Positions 49,091-62,900 of a DNA stretch of 64,000 nt are shown here, in pieces. Position 1 is the stretch's first letter. Each line of letters begins with the position of its first letter. The stretch covers positions 39,726,492 to 39,790,491 of the forward strand of contig CM077600.1 in assembly GCA_039654915.1 (NCBI GenBank), given 5' to 3'. The notes beneath the pieces were generated by a model. It had not been told where the DNA came from. It did not search any database and saw only the letters and a list, made by a program, of their open reading frames with translations. Origin of the DNA: Aquilaria yunnanensis. Lineage: Eukaryota; Streptophyta; Magnoliopsida; Malvales; Thymelaeaceae. A program made the translations under genes and the position numbers.

Positions 49091-50205
49091 CCACAAATTG
49101 GTGCCTGAAAATTAGAGATCCATTATTGATGAATTCGTCCGTCTGGGTGACTGGTGGTGGCAAATTGCGCAAACAGCTAAGGACGGATAGGAATTAAGAG
49201 AACCACGAATAGTGGGCCCCACCCTGGTACCCGGACGATGACAATGTATATTCCCACGCCACAGTGGTCGTGCCCTGTAAATGATCCAAAACAACAGCCA
49301 GTAATCGTACCTACCCTACACCCCGCCAACTAAAAGAAAATGTGTAAAAAGCACCAAAACTCCATTTAATTGTTGATCCTAAAATTTAATAATTAATTTC
49401 ATGTTGGTTGTTAGCTCTATGCAAAATTAAGTTGCACAAGAATATGATTTACAAAGAGAAAAGACTAATAATTTACCTTTTAAATTTAAATTAAAATTAT
49501 GTTAGATGGTTATATGACAAATAGAATTCAAGATATTTAATAATTGCATCGCTACAAATCTAATCCGTGCAATAATTTTGTAATAATTAATATACTATTT
49601 AAACTATTAATTTTTCCTCTATATAAATCAGGTTTCTATGCCAACATAATCTTGTTTGGAGTTAATAATCAAGATGTAACGAATTATAAATATTTAATAC
49701 TGATGTATAACTAAATGAATGTTGATGACCAATTTGCAATGAAAATTAATGATTTCAGACTAATGATACATTTCACCCCAAAAAAATGAACCAATTTCAC
49801 ATGTGAAGGTCGTGCAAGTTAAAGAACCAATCTGGAGCAATGCGACGATTATGAAGCTCCAACAATGTGCGTATTTTCTTATGTACAACAGTACATGTAC
49901 GTCAAGAGACGTCCTTCCCACACGGTGCAAGGTCACGAGTGCAAAATTACACCGTTTATCCCGAGCGCCTGCACCACTAACCATTTTGTCATTTTTCACA
50001 ACCCAAATAGGGCTCTATATCAATTGTTTAGGCCCAGGCACACCGAAAATGCTGTGTACGAGAAAAAATCAGACCCCACTCAACAGCGCCCTCCTTTGAG
50101 CAAGATGTTCTGCAGGATGATGCAGTTTCAGGCAGCCCTTGAGGAGTTCATGCAAGGCTTCAGCAACGATGAACCGTTTGGTAACAGCATCACAAGTAAG
50201 CCAAC
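48911..50205. other. Intergenic DNA and probable 3'UTR of the GAUT gene
   Basis: 49100-49300 is a short GC-richer patch with no recognisable gene. About 49760-50205 is likely 3'UTR of the minus-strand GAUT gene. Confidence 0.4.
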
Positions 50206-53200
50206 CTATGGGGTGATGTTGCACCCTCGCACATAGGCATTGTCGTAATCTACATACTTGGACCAGAGGCCTCGATACCTGGATATACCTATTTCGAGCC
50301 ATGGCTTCATGTTGCCATTGAAGTGTACAACAGCAGCTCGTTCAATATCCCTTTGATTCATGTTGGGATTGTAGCCAAGACCAAGCACATGCCAGAATCG
50401 ATTAAGGGGATATGTGTGCTTCCAAAATGTTATAAGCCCCGGAGGCAAGGTCCCCAGCTTCCATAACTGTCTGTCATGATTCTGCACACACAAGTTAAAG
50501 TACAGTCAGCAGCTTTAAATCGAATTTCTAGTAGCAAACCTCCCTAGCTCTATCCAGTACCCAGAATGCCACTTACAAGCTTCTGCCATCTATGATACAC
50601 CTCTGTAATATTTTGCCTCTTCCATTCCTGCAAATCAAAAAGATTCATCCCATATGCCCACCCACAAGCACGGGGGTCGAAGTTGTTTGAGATGAGGGGA
50701 TTTGAGAAATTTAGATAGCGGTCAAAGCGGTGGAAGCTCTCTCCACAAGTCTCCACTGCACCATTTACGTTACCCTTCAAATCAATTGACCAAAGACCAC
50801 TAAGATCTTTCTGCACCACTATGTCATCATCTAAGAACAGCACTTTATTAAGCCTGGGGAAAATCTCTGGTAAATAGAAGCGAAGATGGTTCAGGATTGA
50901 CAAGTACTTGGGGTTGCGATATTTAAGATTTGAATCAGAATTAGAATGATGAGCCCTGAAGTAATAATCTACTGTGGAACGAGAGCCTAATTGCTTGAGA
51001 ACTGGACTGTAGCTTGAATTTAGCCATGTAAATTCTTCAATGTTCTGGACCTGTATGGTGGCTTTCCCAGGTGGATTTGCTAGAAACCACATACTCATTG
51101 CTGCATAGTTAAGCTGATCCGTGACAATGTGGAAAACATGCCGTGAGGGGTGCTGCCACAAATCAATATAATGCAATCAGTTTGCAAGCAATCAACCACC
51201 ATAATTGTTAGCTAATGCTCTCAGTAAATAATCACTTGAAAGTCTCCCATCTCAGTGTTCACACAAGTGGGAAAGAGAAGGAAACAGCAAAATCAGGAGA
51301 TAATGCATTTCTTTAATGCTTTTCATCATGATGGCTGCATAAGGTGGCAGAATTCTAAACTTAAATATAGATGATATTTACCTTAGCATTGGAAATGGTT
51401 GAGTTTACAACCACTGCTGCTGCCAATACATTGTCAGAAAACAGTGCATAATGGTACATCTGAGGGTCTTCTAACTTCTCTTTATTGGAAAATTCTCGCT
51501 GTGAATAATTCAATGCATGATACCCGATTGTAAGACGCAATGGAAGGCAATGGAGACCCTTTGGCAGTGTCTTTGCAGTCAATTGTGTTAAGAACATGGT
51601 CTGCTTCTTTTGCGCTTGTAGCTGGTCTTCTGTTGACTGGAGCATAGCCTGCAGCTTCTCAACCATGCGATCACAATCATCTTGAACCTCCCTAGCTTTG
51701 GCTAATGACTGCTCCATTTCTTTCAATTTATCATGTGCACTGCAACAATTACAAGACATATTTGTTTCAATAAACAGCAATTACCATAGCTCAAGCTTGA
51801 CTCCATTAAGCAATCAGGCTTGACGCTTGACTTGAAACTTGATTAGGCTCAAGTGGCCCCCGAGCTACTTGACTTGTTTTATACCACTAGCGACTAAAAC
51901 AAGCATTCCATACAAAATCATGCAACAAATGAGGGGTTGAAGAGTATTCATCTGTTTGGACATGAACTCACTTATTTGGCAGATCAGAATCTTTAGCCGC
52001 GTTACCCATTACACGTGCAATTTCCTTCATTCGCAGACGGAGCTCCCTCGTCATACGAGGATTGTTCTTGATGGATGGGATTGAGAGGTACACCCTTGCC
52101 TGGATGAGCTGATCCTTAAGCTGTCTTAACCTAGTATCAGCTATAATTGTTGCTTCAGGTTTTTCGCCAGACTTGGTACCTAAAACTTCTTTATGATTTC
52201 CCTTCTGAGAAATTGGCTTGGGATGAAGATTCTGCTGTAAAATTCATGACCAGAAACCGGAGTAAACTGTAATAAGAATAAGGTTTATAACCGGATTCCA
52301 TTTTCCTCTGAGAATAACAGTCCACCAATAAACATGAGAAGATGTTTGACAATCATTCAAGCTGAAAATTGCTATTTTATCTTCCATAACCTTCATTACC
52401 AACTAATCAGAGCTAACTTGGAATTTGGGGGGTTTGTTATTTATACAAGCTTTTGAATTAAAAAAAAAAAATCGCTTAGACAAAATCTATGCCAGAATGA
52501 TCTAGGTCACAAACAGACAACCACAGTAAGATGACCTTCGAAAGGAAAAGCAAGCAAGGTAGGAGAAAACTGACGCAAACTAAATTAATAAGAAAACCAC
52601 CCACACTTAATTTTCCAACCAAAAAAGGAGGAGTTGAGGACTCATGCACATGGATGGTACTTGATCAAGTCCAACAGGGGAAGAAAATTTGTAACTCAAT
52701 ATTTTTTCCATTAATACAGAAAAAAGGTTGAAGAATGATTAGTCTACGTACCATGTGCTGGGATGCAACAATAGGCGTGTTAGGATTTTCTGGGATTTGT
52801 TTCACAGAATCAATGACCTGCTTGATGGTGATGGGATTTTGTTTGGCGAAATTATGATCTTCATCGGTAGCAGAAAGTACCCGAGTTGATTTGTGCTCTC
52901 CAACCTCTGCAAAATTCAAAGTTTAAGTCGTTGGAGAGGTTTGTAAAGATTATCACGGGCGAAGTTAAGATTGACAGAGGGAAACAGTGATACTAATAAA
53001 AAGACAAAGCTTTACCGCTGCGAACAGCGTGGTCGGAGTAAACAAATCGGACTGGCTCTTTAATAGTTGCTGCGGTTTCCTGAGAGCAACGAAGTGAAAT
53101 TAAAGGTTTAAGATTCAGAATCGAACTAGTAACATAAACGATTACCATTGGGAGAAATCTGGGAAGCGAAAATATACCTGGGGAAGCACATTGAGGTGGC

Positions 53201-53526
53201 GGCCGTCACCGGTGGGCATCTGAGAAACCAGAAAGATGTGAAAATTTGCTTCCGCAGCCGTAAACAGAAACAGTGGGACAAAAGAGACAGGAGAACTTAC
53301 AAAAGGAGGAACATCTTCAAGAAAATCGCGTTTGGCTGCCGATAAAAGGAAAAGAGCAAGAAAAAAAAAGCAAAAAGAAGTAGAGTCAGCGGAACCGGAG
53401 AGCGAAATGAAATATGAGAGAGAAGAAGAGAAGAGAGAAGTTACAGGCAGTGTTGGTGTAGAGAACGATTGGGGCAAGGACGGTGACGGCGAGCAAGAGC
53501 AAAACTAAGTTCCTCACCATCTTCAT
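50206..53526 (-). CDS. GAUT4: Galacturonosyltransferase, GAUT4-like (GT8 family, pectin synthesis)
   Basis: Nine exons in order of translation: 53445-53526, 53301-53335, 53178-53219, 53016-53079, 52752-52906, 51972-52234, 51382-51739, 50577-51152, 50206-50481. All are GT-AG and in phase, giving 616 residues, the length I recall for Arabidopsis GAUT4. It is a type II Golgi membrane protein: MKMVRNLVLLLLAVTVLAP has the signal anchor at about residues 5-24, followed by SKRDFLEDVP and a coiled stem. The GT8 domain has the metal-binding D-D-D at 441-443 (VLFLDDDIVV) and H578, G581, K584 (HFNGNMKPW). GAUTs transfer galacturonic acid from UDP-GalA onto homogalacturonan in the Golgi. Nothing looks broken. 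Confidence 0.95.
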
Positions 53527-54907
53527 CGTCTCTGCGGCGACGAAATTTGCATTTGATTCGATTCGTGTGACTTGAAAACAAATAAAGCGAAAGAGGAATT
53601 TCTTGTTTCGGTTGGGTGGTTTTCTTTTCTGGGTTTGGGGGCCGGGCTTTGCAGTGCGAGTGGGGAAGAAGATGGGAATCGCGAGCCGTTGAGTGTTTGT
53701 TAGCTTTGTTGGCGGAGGAAGCCGAAAAGGGAAAAACCAAAACAAGTAACCAACAGAAAAATAAAAAATGATTAATTATAGGGGAGCACAGGCCAGCCCA
53801 GCCCACCAGTGTGACAAATTAAGGAGGCTAATCTGGATTTACCGCGTGATTAACGCCGGCGGATCGCAGAATCTACTCAATCGAACGTAATGTACTAGTA
53901 TATTGTTTCATTAATTTTTTCCCCTTCTGTTCACGTAACTTACGCAATTAGAGGGAGAGTGGAATAAGGATTTGAGCTCTTGTTGGTTATATGACACTAG
54001 TTTAAATATCCAGTATTGTCATGGAATCAAAAAAAATAAAAATATAAATATAAAATATATCAATAATTAAATTATTTATGAAAAAGACATATGAAAAGTA
54101 TTAATTAAAAAAGTATTAGAAATAATAGTCTAGTTTATCTAAAGCGATTCCTAAAAATTAATAATTTATGAAATAAAGTGTTATGCGAACTAAATAGAAC
54201 TTCTAATTGTGTGATTAAACGAATAATCATATAACAATTTTGGGAATATCTTCAATATTATTTTTTGTCAATATATAAGTCACCAAATACAAGTCAATGA
54301 AAAAAAATACTTCACTTACAATATTAGATTTATTTAACATATTACAAAAAAAAAAATAACACAATCAATACTTTTACCTCTAATAAAAGATCTTATCTAA
54401 GATAAATGCTATTAAAAATCAAATGGGAATGCAGATTAATAATTTTTAATTAAAACAAACATCTCTATGTTGTGCTATTCTTTCTCTAGCATCCACTAGA
54501 GTACTCTTATTTTTTAGGGAAAAAAACACTTCAACTTAAACTCTAAATATGTTTATGGGAAAGTTAAAAATAACACAACTGTAATAATAATATTAGTAAT
54601 GCATTAGATTTTAATATACTAATATTAGACATTTCAAGATTTTTAAAAAATAATTACAATTTAGTACATGCTTAATTAATATGCCTATCTTCCATTAGAT
54701 TTTCAAAATAAAATTTAAAGTTATTGAAAATGTAACCGATTATGCAACCTTTTACTATATTCACCAGGTATAAGATTCAATTGTATGAAAAATTATTGTG
54801 ATGATTTTTTTTAGAGAAAAAACAAACACTACTCTATTAATTAATTTATAGTTAAATGGGCCCAAACTACTTGTCAACATGTTTTGTTGAAATGTCTGAT
54901 TAATATA
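53527..54907. other. Leader/promoter side of the GAUT gene and AT-rich DNA
   Basis: 53527-53800 probably includes the 5'UTR and core promoter. 53830-54900 is very AT-rich with no gene seen. Confidence 0.4.
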
Positions 54908-55202
54908 TACTTCATCCGTCCTGAAAAGAAAACGTATTCTTTTTTTTTAATGTTAAAAAAATGATGAAACATTTCCTATTTTAGAAAGTTTTCAACTTCT
55001 AATTTACCTTACTGCCCTCATTTAAACTCCCACAACACAAAACCCAATAAATAATCTTTTCTTAATCTTTATTTAAACTTTTATTACACAAAACATTAAA
55101 AAAATATTTTATTTTTTATTCATTATTTAAACTTTTACTACACAAAAACTTTAATTTCCGTGTTCAAAGAAACATTTCATCTATTATGGGACGGTGGGAG
55201 TA
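54908..55202. mobile_element. Stowaway-like MITE, third copy
   Basis: TA-flanked, 291 bp, starting CTTCATCCGTCCTGAAAAG and ending TATGGGACGGTGGGAG. It fits the Stowaway CTCCCTCCGTCC terminal consensus. The interior differs from the 37-kb pair. Confidence 0.7.
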
Positions 55203-55319
55203 TCTGTTAGTACATATTGGGTTGAGCCTAATTAGGATATCTAATAGACTTACATAGCTCAAGTTTAAGATATTTTTTGGTATATACGTATGAAATAAAA
55301 GTAGTTAATTGAATGGCAA

Positions 55320-56320
55320 AAAATGTCAAACATAATGCATTGAGCCTAAGTTATATAATTATTATCTTTTCAGTTGCCGCTCTCGCTCTCATTTTTACAA
55401 CATTTTCACTCAAATTTTAAAAGTAACATTTTCCAACTCTTGCTCTCACTCTCATATTTTCAATTATCACTTCTGCTCTCATATTTTCAAGTTTTTCCCT
55501 TAAATTTTAAAAATGATGTTTTCCTATTCTTGCTCCCGCTCTTTATTCATGCTTTCAAAACACTTTGTATAGCTTAGATAGGGCCCAAATGGGCAATCAA
55601 TTTATTTATTGGGCCTAATTGCCAAACATATTGCATTGATCCTAAGTTACATAATCCCTTTCTTGTGGGTTGTCATTCCCGCTCTCAATTACCACTCATG
55701 CTCTTATTTTTACAATCTTTTTACTTACTTAAATTATATAAATGATGTTTTCTTACTCTCACTCTCACTTATAGCTATTGTTTTCAAGACACTTTGTGTA
55801 ACTTAGATCATTCCTAAATGTATAACCAATTAATTTGTTGGACCCGATTGTCAAACATAATGCATTGGGCACTAAGTCACATAATATTTCTCTTTTGGGT
55901 TACTGTTCTAGCTATTAACTACCATTCACGCTCTCATTTTATAACTTTTTACTTAAGTTTTAAAAGTGAAGTTTTCCTACTCTAGCTCCTGTTTTCTACT
56001 TCTACTTTTGGGATGCTTTATATAACTTTGATTAGATCTAAAATGGGTAACCAATTAATTTACTAGGCTTGATTGTCAAACATAATGTATTATGACTAAG
56101 TCACATAATCCTTCTATTTTGGGTCATTGCTCCTGCTCCTACTCTCATGCTCTCATTTCTGCTCTCATTTGCTACTTCTGTTTTTATTTTTACAATATTT
56201 TTACTTACTTAAATTTTAAAAGTCACACTTTCCTACTCTAGCTCCCGCTTCTGTTTTTCAGATGCTGTGTCACTTAAATTGGTCCCAAACGGGTAACCAA
56301 TTAATTTGTGAAAACAAATT
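55320..56320. repeat. Degenerate minisatellite, about 225-296 bp period, four units
   Basis: TGTCAAACATAATGCATTG-like starts occur near 55324, 55620, 55849 and 56074. Each is followed in order by AAGTCACATAAT, a GGGT(T/C)-TTCC line, CTCTCATTTTTACAA, TTTTACTTA, TTTTCCTACTC, GCTCC and GGTAACCAATTAATT words. Copies are diverged and differ in length. Confidence 0.8.
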
Positions 56321-56407
56321 TCCTTTAAAATAATCTAAATATTTTGCACTTTTTCTTCATGAAGTTTTCCAAGTTCTTACATTGTTAAACTTAACAATTT
56401 ATAAATA

Positions 56408-56470
56408 CATGTGTGTGTGTGTGTGTGTGCGCGCGCGCATGCTCATGCACATACACACATATATATAGAC
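56408..56470. repeat. Alternating purine-pyrimidine tract (GT)n(GC)n...(AC)(AT)n
   Basis: About 60 bp of near-continuous alternation including CGCGCGCGCATG. Such sequence can adopt Z-DNA in vitro. It is probably a compound microsatellite. Confidence 0.9.
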
Positions 56471-57397
56471 ATTAGTATAACTTAAAGATTATGAATTGGT
56501 ATGTTAATTAGATCTAGCATTTGATGATTTAAAGAGAATACTAAAATTAAAAAATTTGACAAACTCACCTTTATAAACAAATAGGCGAAAAGATGACTCT
56601 TGCTTTTGAAATATGAATTATGAAAAAAAATATATAAATTAAAATTATAGCACTCAATATTGTTTAATGAAATGTACACTAAATGAATTAACTGGTTTAC
56701 CATATACTCTTCCGTTAATGTATGCTATCCTGCAAAAAAGAAATGTAGGAAAAATGTGTTAGGATGTTCATATAATATAATGAAACTGAATGAAACTGAA
56801 AATATTGTGTTTTCACTTAATAAGTGAAGAATGAAGCTGGATGGTATAAAAAGTGAATTATTAAATTGATTTATATAGTTGTTGTGCAATGTATATGAAT
56901 GGTAAATTTATATTTAAGTGTGCCCTTTATTCCACAATTTGCATAAATTGTGCATTCATTTGGTATGCATTGTAAATAGACAATTATAACCGAACATTCC
57001 CTTTTTAATTTTCAAGAACAAATTTGGCAACAATTCAAATGTCATCATGCGTTTTCGTGTTAAAGGCTATAATTAGTCCAAACATATCCTTTTAAATTGT
57101 TCTGATCCAATTTTATTCATGTGTTTGACAATTTATTCTAATTCATCTACTTCCTTTGATACTTGTTAATTAATGCAAAAAAATACTTAATTTTTGCTGA
57201 AATTTTGATTTGATTTTGATATTCTTTCCTCTCATAATTAATTCATAATTAATTGATTCTTTTCTTTATATTTGTGAGAAACAAATCAAATTTGTGAATA
57301 CATGGTCTTAAATTCTAACATTCCTTTATTTATTTTATAGCAATTGATGACTTTCCTAATTGAATTGCCACACTACTAAAAAACAGACTTTTTCCAA

Positions 57398-57765
57398 CGG
57401 CCATTTCCAACGGCTTCACGTTGGAAATTTTAAAATTTCCAACGCGAAGCCGTTGGAAATAAGACATTGGAAAACCCACCGTTGGAAGTCAATTTTCCAA
57501 CGGCCAAAATGAGGGCCGTTGGAATTTCCAACTGTTAGCCGTTGGAATTTGAGCAGTTGGAAGTTTTCCAATGGCTCAGTTTTTTTTTTCTTTTTTTCCA
57601 TTTTCCAACGGCCTTGGCAGTTGGAAAGTTCCAACTGCCAAGGCCGTTGGAAACATTTCCAACTGCCAAGGCCGTTGGAAAATTCTCCAACTGCCAAGGC
57701 CGTTGGAAAATTTACTTGGTAGTTGGAAAATTTTCCAACTGTCAAGGCCGTTGGAAAATCAAGCT
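57398..57765. repeat. CACTA subterminal repeat array (TTTCCAACGGC motif)
   Basis: CCAACGG or its complement occurs at least twelve times exactly, with several CCAACTG variants. Sites are arranged in both orientations, many as inverted pairs around GGCCTTGGCAGTTGG. 57620-57700 contains near-tandem units of about 32 bp. In En/Spm, subterminal repeats are the binding sites of TNPA, so this array is the inferred docking region for the accessory protein encoded next door. Confidence 0.85.
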
Positions 57766-58115
57766 TTTATATTTTGTGCATTCTCATTCCATTTCGAATG
57801 TGTGTGATTAAACGTCAAACGGGTACGGCGGTTCAAATTGATTGTATCGTATGTAATCACATTCTAAACCAGTGCACGTGCATAAATGCAGTTGTAGATC
57901 TCAATAAAAACATACAGAATTGAAAGTACAGAATCATTTCATAAATATAGTTATAACATACACATAAAAGCATACACAATTCAAATTTCAATATCATGAC
58001 ACAAATATAGTTACAATCCACATAAAAACATCTATAATTATTATTACATACTTCCATTACTCCTAAAAAGTGTTTGTTTGTTGATGAAGACAGAAAGTAA
58101 AGTGATATACCTGAT

Positions 58116-59764
58116 CTAGTCATCATCGGATCCCGAGGCATCAATATCATTCTCTGGGTGCGCGGGCGGAGGAATTCCAAGTCGTTCATATATGTACTTC
58201 ATCTCCGCTTGTTGTCTCCTCTTCATTCGCTCCAACTTCCGCTCATAATATGATGCTTGTTGTGCTGTATGCTCCGCAACCACTCGCTCAACTTGTTCAG
58301 TGAACTCCGGCGTCTGAGTGACATCAACATGTGCTGAAGGAATATTCCTTGGTCGTCGTCGTCCGAGCACAGCATGTTGTTCTGATCCAAGCCCAAATAC
58401 ACGCCCTTTCTTCCTTCCACCTGCAGCTACACTCATTATCGCTGCCTCATCAATGTCATGTGCGACGCCTTCCTCTTCCATTTGCTGTGTTTGTTCTTCG
58501 ATCTCAGCAGTTACCTTCGCCTTCATAAGGGTACAACTTCATTTATTAGTAAGTCGATATTTATTCGTATGTAAAAATGTAATTTAATATAACATGATTA
58601 TTACCGCCACTTCTTCAGTACGCCTGTTGACGTATTCCCCGCTCTTTTTCTTATGAGTTTGCTGCATAACCTTGAACAAGCCAGGGTCCCTCTTCTCCGG
58701 ATCTTTTTCACGCTACATTGGTTGTTAGTATGAATAAAGTTATTACGCATGTAACATAAGTTGAATTATGTGTATAAGAGGTTCATAACGTTTACCATTC
58801 GCTCCCGGTGTTCTGTAATTGAAACAGATCCTCCTGCATAAGTAGCACTGTATCCACCAGTAGAGTTAGACGACTGCGATGATGATGCTCGTATTGTCTT
58901 ACCCCTCGACGATTTCTCCTGAAACTCCGGTGTAGCCCACCATTCCTCCATGGCTGCATACTGTGCGTCGGTCATAAATGATGCCCGTGCTCGCCGTTTC
59001 TCAGGATTTCTCTCCCGGCGAATGTCACCCAGCGTCCCTCTGTAATGATTAGCCGCCATCATGTGCCAAACGCGATAGACCTCATTATGGTGGGCTGGAT
59101 CCCACTCACATAAACCCTAGACATAAAATAAAATATAAGGGGGTCTAATAGTTATGTACATGATTTGTAAAGATGAAAATTCAATGTGTAGATTAAGTGC
59201 AAACCTCAAATACGCGCCACCACGCCTGAATATCTGCTGGGCTTGCACTCGACCAATCATGATGTCCCTTAAAGTGTGTGGTGAAGCATCTAGTGACCAT
59301 CCGTGTTGCTCTTGATGGCAGGAAGCTAGATGAAACACATGTTCAAATACAATAAAATTTGTTTTCATTGGAAGATAATGAACTACATGTAACATAAACT
59401 ATTATTCTTTCAAAGTATACATTACTTACGTGTTACCATGAGGTGTGATCCGTAAGCGACCCTGATGCGGGGCTTCGGATACCGCTGACTGGCCAATGGA
59501 ATTTCCTCCATCAGATGAAGGTATATGTGCGGGAGTCGAGCGACTAGCACTACGGCGGAGTGGAGGAATGCCAATATCATCCGTACAAGGGGTGGTTGAC
59601 GGAAGAACATCTTCTTCTATTATAGGCCGCGACCCTGAATGTCGGGAATGCGATTGACCTGCCCTTTCATGTCTGGCAAGTGGCTCTGCTATCGCTTCTT
59701 TGAACTGCTGAAATAGGCCTTTCCCTGGCCTACGTGTATACGTCGCATCTCCTTTAGGTGGCAT
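58116..59764 (-). CDS. CACTA accessory protein (TNPA-like / plant Ptta-En-Spm transposase family)
   Basis: Proposed exons: 59430-59764, 59205-59325, 58796-59116, 58605-58712, 58116-58520, all in phase with GT-AG introns, giving 429 residues. The upstream part is disordered and basic (MPPKGDATYTRRPGKG). The middle has the family's Trp-rich block (HHDWSSASPADIQAWWRVFE, then CEWDPAHHNEVYRVW). KDPEKRDPGLFKVMQQTHKK follows. The C-terminus is a charged coiled coil (YERKLERMKRRQQAEMKYIY) with an acidic end. By analogy with En/Spm TNPA it should bind the subterminal repeats. It lies just downstream of the TNP2 gene, same strand. ATG 59764 lies directly after a possible acceptor, so an extra 5' exon is possible. 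Confidence 0.75.
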
Positions 59765-59935
59765 CTGCAATTTGATTAAAAACCTTACAACATTTTACAA
59801 ATATTAATTATAGCCAATAGTATTGCTCTCGCAAATGCACCCATCACAGTCAATTTAGACGTACTCATAATTATGATTACAAGTTATTCCACGTTCACAT
59901 TACATTTTATAAGTAATCGCACGTTAACATGAAAG

Positions 59936-62900
59936 TCAATGGACGTCATCGTCCTCAGACTGTGCCTCTGAATCGCTATTCTCAGTATCTCCAGATTCAA
60001 ATTCATCTTCTTCATCACTCGCTTCAACGGCGTCCTCTTCGTCAGATTCATCCTCATGTTCCAACGTTCCTACCCTGTTCGGCATGTCATCATCTACAAC
60101 TTCCCCGACTCCTGTTTCAGCTAAATTCTCGATTGGGTCATCCATAATTATGGGTGGATTGTTCAGGCCACCTTGAAAATCTTCCTGAAATGCATCATCG
60201 ATGTCTGCTACATTATAATGAACGATGCGTCGAGGTTTGATTTTCAAAACGGCTAACCACCCTATTTTTTCACGTGACTTTGTTGGGTAATGGGTGTAGT
60301 AAACTTGATCAGCTTGGGAGGCAAGAATGAATAGGTCAAACTTCCCATATCGACGACCATCACGAACCTCAACTAAACCATATTGTTTATGAACCCGAGT
60401 GCCACGATCTGGAGTAGGGTCAAACCATGCACACCTAAACAATACAACATGTTTCTGTGGCCATCCAGGATATTCGAGTTGAATGATTTCTTCTAACAGG
60501 CCATAAAAATCACATTCAACCTCACTTGATCCTGAAGTCCTTATGCAAACGCCACTGTTAAATGTTGCTTTGTCGCGACCCCAGTCGCTAATGTGGAACT
60601 TGTACCCATTTATGAAATAAACAGGCCAAGTCTCAACACGACGTGATGGCCCGCACGCAACATCCCACAAGAAGCGGTCCGTGATATTGTTGCGCACATC
60701 ATTAACCTAGTTACATATCAGCAAGTTTATGAATATTTGTATCGATGGAAACCAAAATATGAAGATGAGGAAAGTGTATGTAACTTACATAGTTTCTAAG
60801 CCATGTACCAAAGTTATTCTCAATGTAGACATCCAGGTCTGACATTGCTATATTTGGTGCATGCATACGCACTTCCTCAACAAACAAACTAGAACATATA
60901 CATAAAGGTCGTTTAGTGTGAACCTAGATTATGCAAGTGTATAAAGGGAGAAAAGTAGTATTATTAGAGTATAATATATAAAGCAAATGTGTTATGTCAC
61001 TTACTCGAGGTACGGCTTCACCTCCTTACAATTCAGTAAGACATATGCAGTAGCAACCCTCAATTCATTGTCATCAAGATATCGATATCTGGAGACACCA
61101 TATGGACGACCCGGGTATCTAAAGATAGACCACACCGATTCATCATATTGTCTTTGTTCGCCATCGTCATTACGAGGTACTCTAGTAGCCATATGTGGAA
61201 TATGAGATTCAAAGTAGTGAGAGCAAAATGTTGAGGTCTCCTCAATTAGATACGCTTCACAAATTGAACCCTCTACATGAGCCTTATTTGATACCTTCAT
61301 TTTTAGGTCATGCATACAACGCTCAAACTTATACATCCACCTATACTGAACGGGTCCTCCAACCCTGGCTTCATAAGGAAGGTGAACCGGCAAATGTTCC
61401 ATCGAATCGAAAAAAACAGGTGGAAAAATTCTTTCCAACTTGCAGAGTATTACTGGAATATTTGCTTCTAACTCGACCATGTGATTCACATCTAACTCTA
61501 GAGAACATAAATCACGGAAGAATTGACTTAACTCAGTCAATGGTTTCCATATATTTTCAGGTATGGCTTGAAGGGCTATTGGGAGGAGCCTCTGCATCAT
61601 TACATGACAATCATGACTTTTCATACTAGACATATGACTTACATTACTGTCAACACACCTCCCAAGGTTCGATGCATACCCGTCTGGGAGTCTAAGTGTT
61701 TTAACCCAATTGAGCACATCAGTTCTCTCATGTGAATTTAGTGTAAATGTTGCTTTGGGTTTAAATGCTCGACCGTCGGCAACCTCAATTAAATTTAGCT
61801 CTGATCGACTACACAACATCTCAATGTCCTTACGAGCCTTCATGTTGTCTTTAGTTTTGTTCCTCACATCCATCACTGTATTCCATATATTGTCAAACAC
61901 ATTCTTCTCTATATGCATCACATCCAAATTATGGCGGATTAAATTATTCTTCCAGTAAGGCAACTCCCAGAAAATACTTCTTTTTGACCAATTATGCGTT
62001 CTACCATAACCTGGTATGGTTAAAACCTCTCCATTCTGAACAACAGATGGCAAAATTGAGATTCGTTGAAATATTGTTTCAGGCGGAAGACGCTCAGGAG
62101 GCAACGATTTTTCAATTTTTCCTTTCTTAAAGGCAACTCTGTTTCTTCTATAAGGGTGATCCAGCTCAAGAAATTGTCGATGACAATCAAAGAAGGAAGT
62201 TTTCCTCCCGTTCTCAAGCTGGAAGGCTTTACTTTGGTCCATGCATATAGGACAAGATAATCTCCCATGAGTCATCCAACCTGACAACATCCCATAAGCC
62301 GGGAAGTCATTGATGGTCCACAAAACTGAAGCACGGAGCTGAAAATTCTGTTTAAGTGATACATCCCATGTTTGGACACCATCTTCCCACAACTGATTCA
62401 ATTCATGGATAAGAGGTTGTAAATAGACGTCAATGTTCAGACGTGGACTCCGAGGGCCCGGTATCAATGAAGTCAAAAACATATATGGTTTCTTCATGCA
62501 CATCCAAGGTGGCAAATTATACGGCGTTACAATGACCGGCCAACATGAATATTGTTTACCAGAGTTTCCAAACGGAATGAAACCATCAGAACATAGACCA
62601 AGGCGAACATTTCGGGGCTCTGCGGCAAACCACGGGTAAGTGGAATCAAAATGTTTCCATGCTTCCCCATCTGAAGGATGTTTTAAAACATTTGGCTCGG
62701 ATCGATGCTCACTGTGCCACCTCATGTGCTCTGCAGTTGAAAGTGAAGCATATAGTCGCTGAAGACGAGGAGTTAGTGGTAAATGGTGCATGGTCTTTCT
62801 TGGTCTATCTTTACCTCGTCCACCTTTTCTCGGCTTAAACCGTGATTCACCACAGAACTTGCACTGTGTAGCATCTTTATCAGTATTCCAGAACAACATG

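Noticed and set aside
49112..49294. Small GC-rich open frame on the minus strand
   Set aside because: 60 codons, no conserved motif, no context supporting expression.
57519..57811. Open frames with repeated PTAKAVGK-like peptides
   Set aside because: They are translations of the CACTA subterminal repeat array, open in several frames at once.
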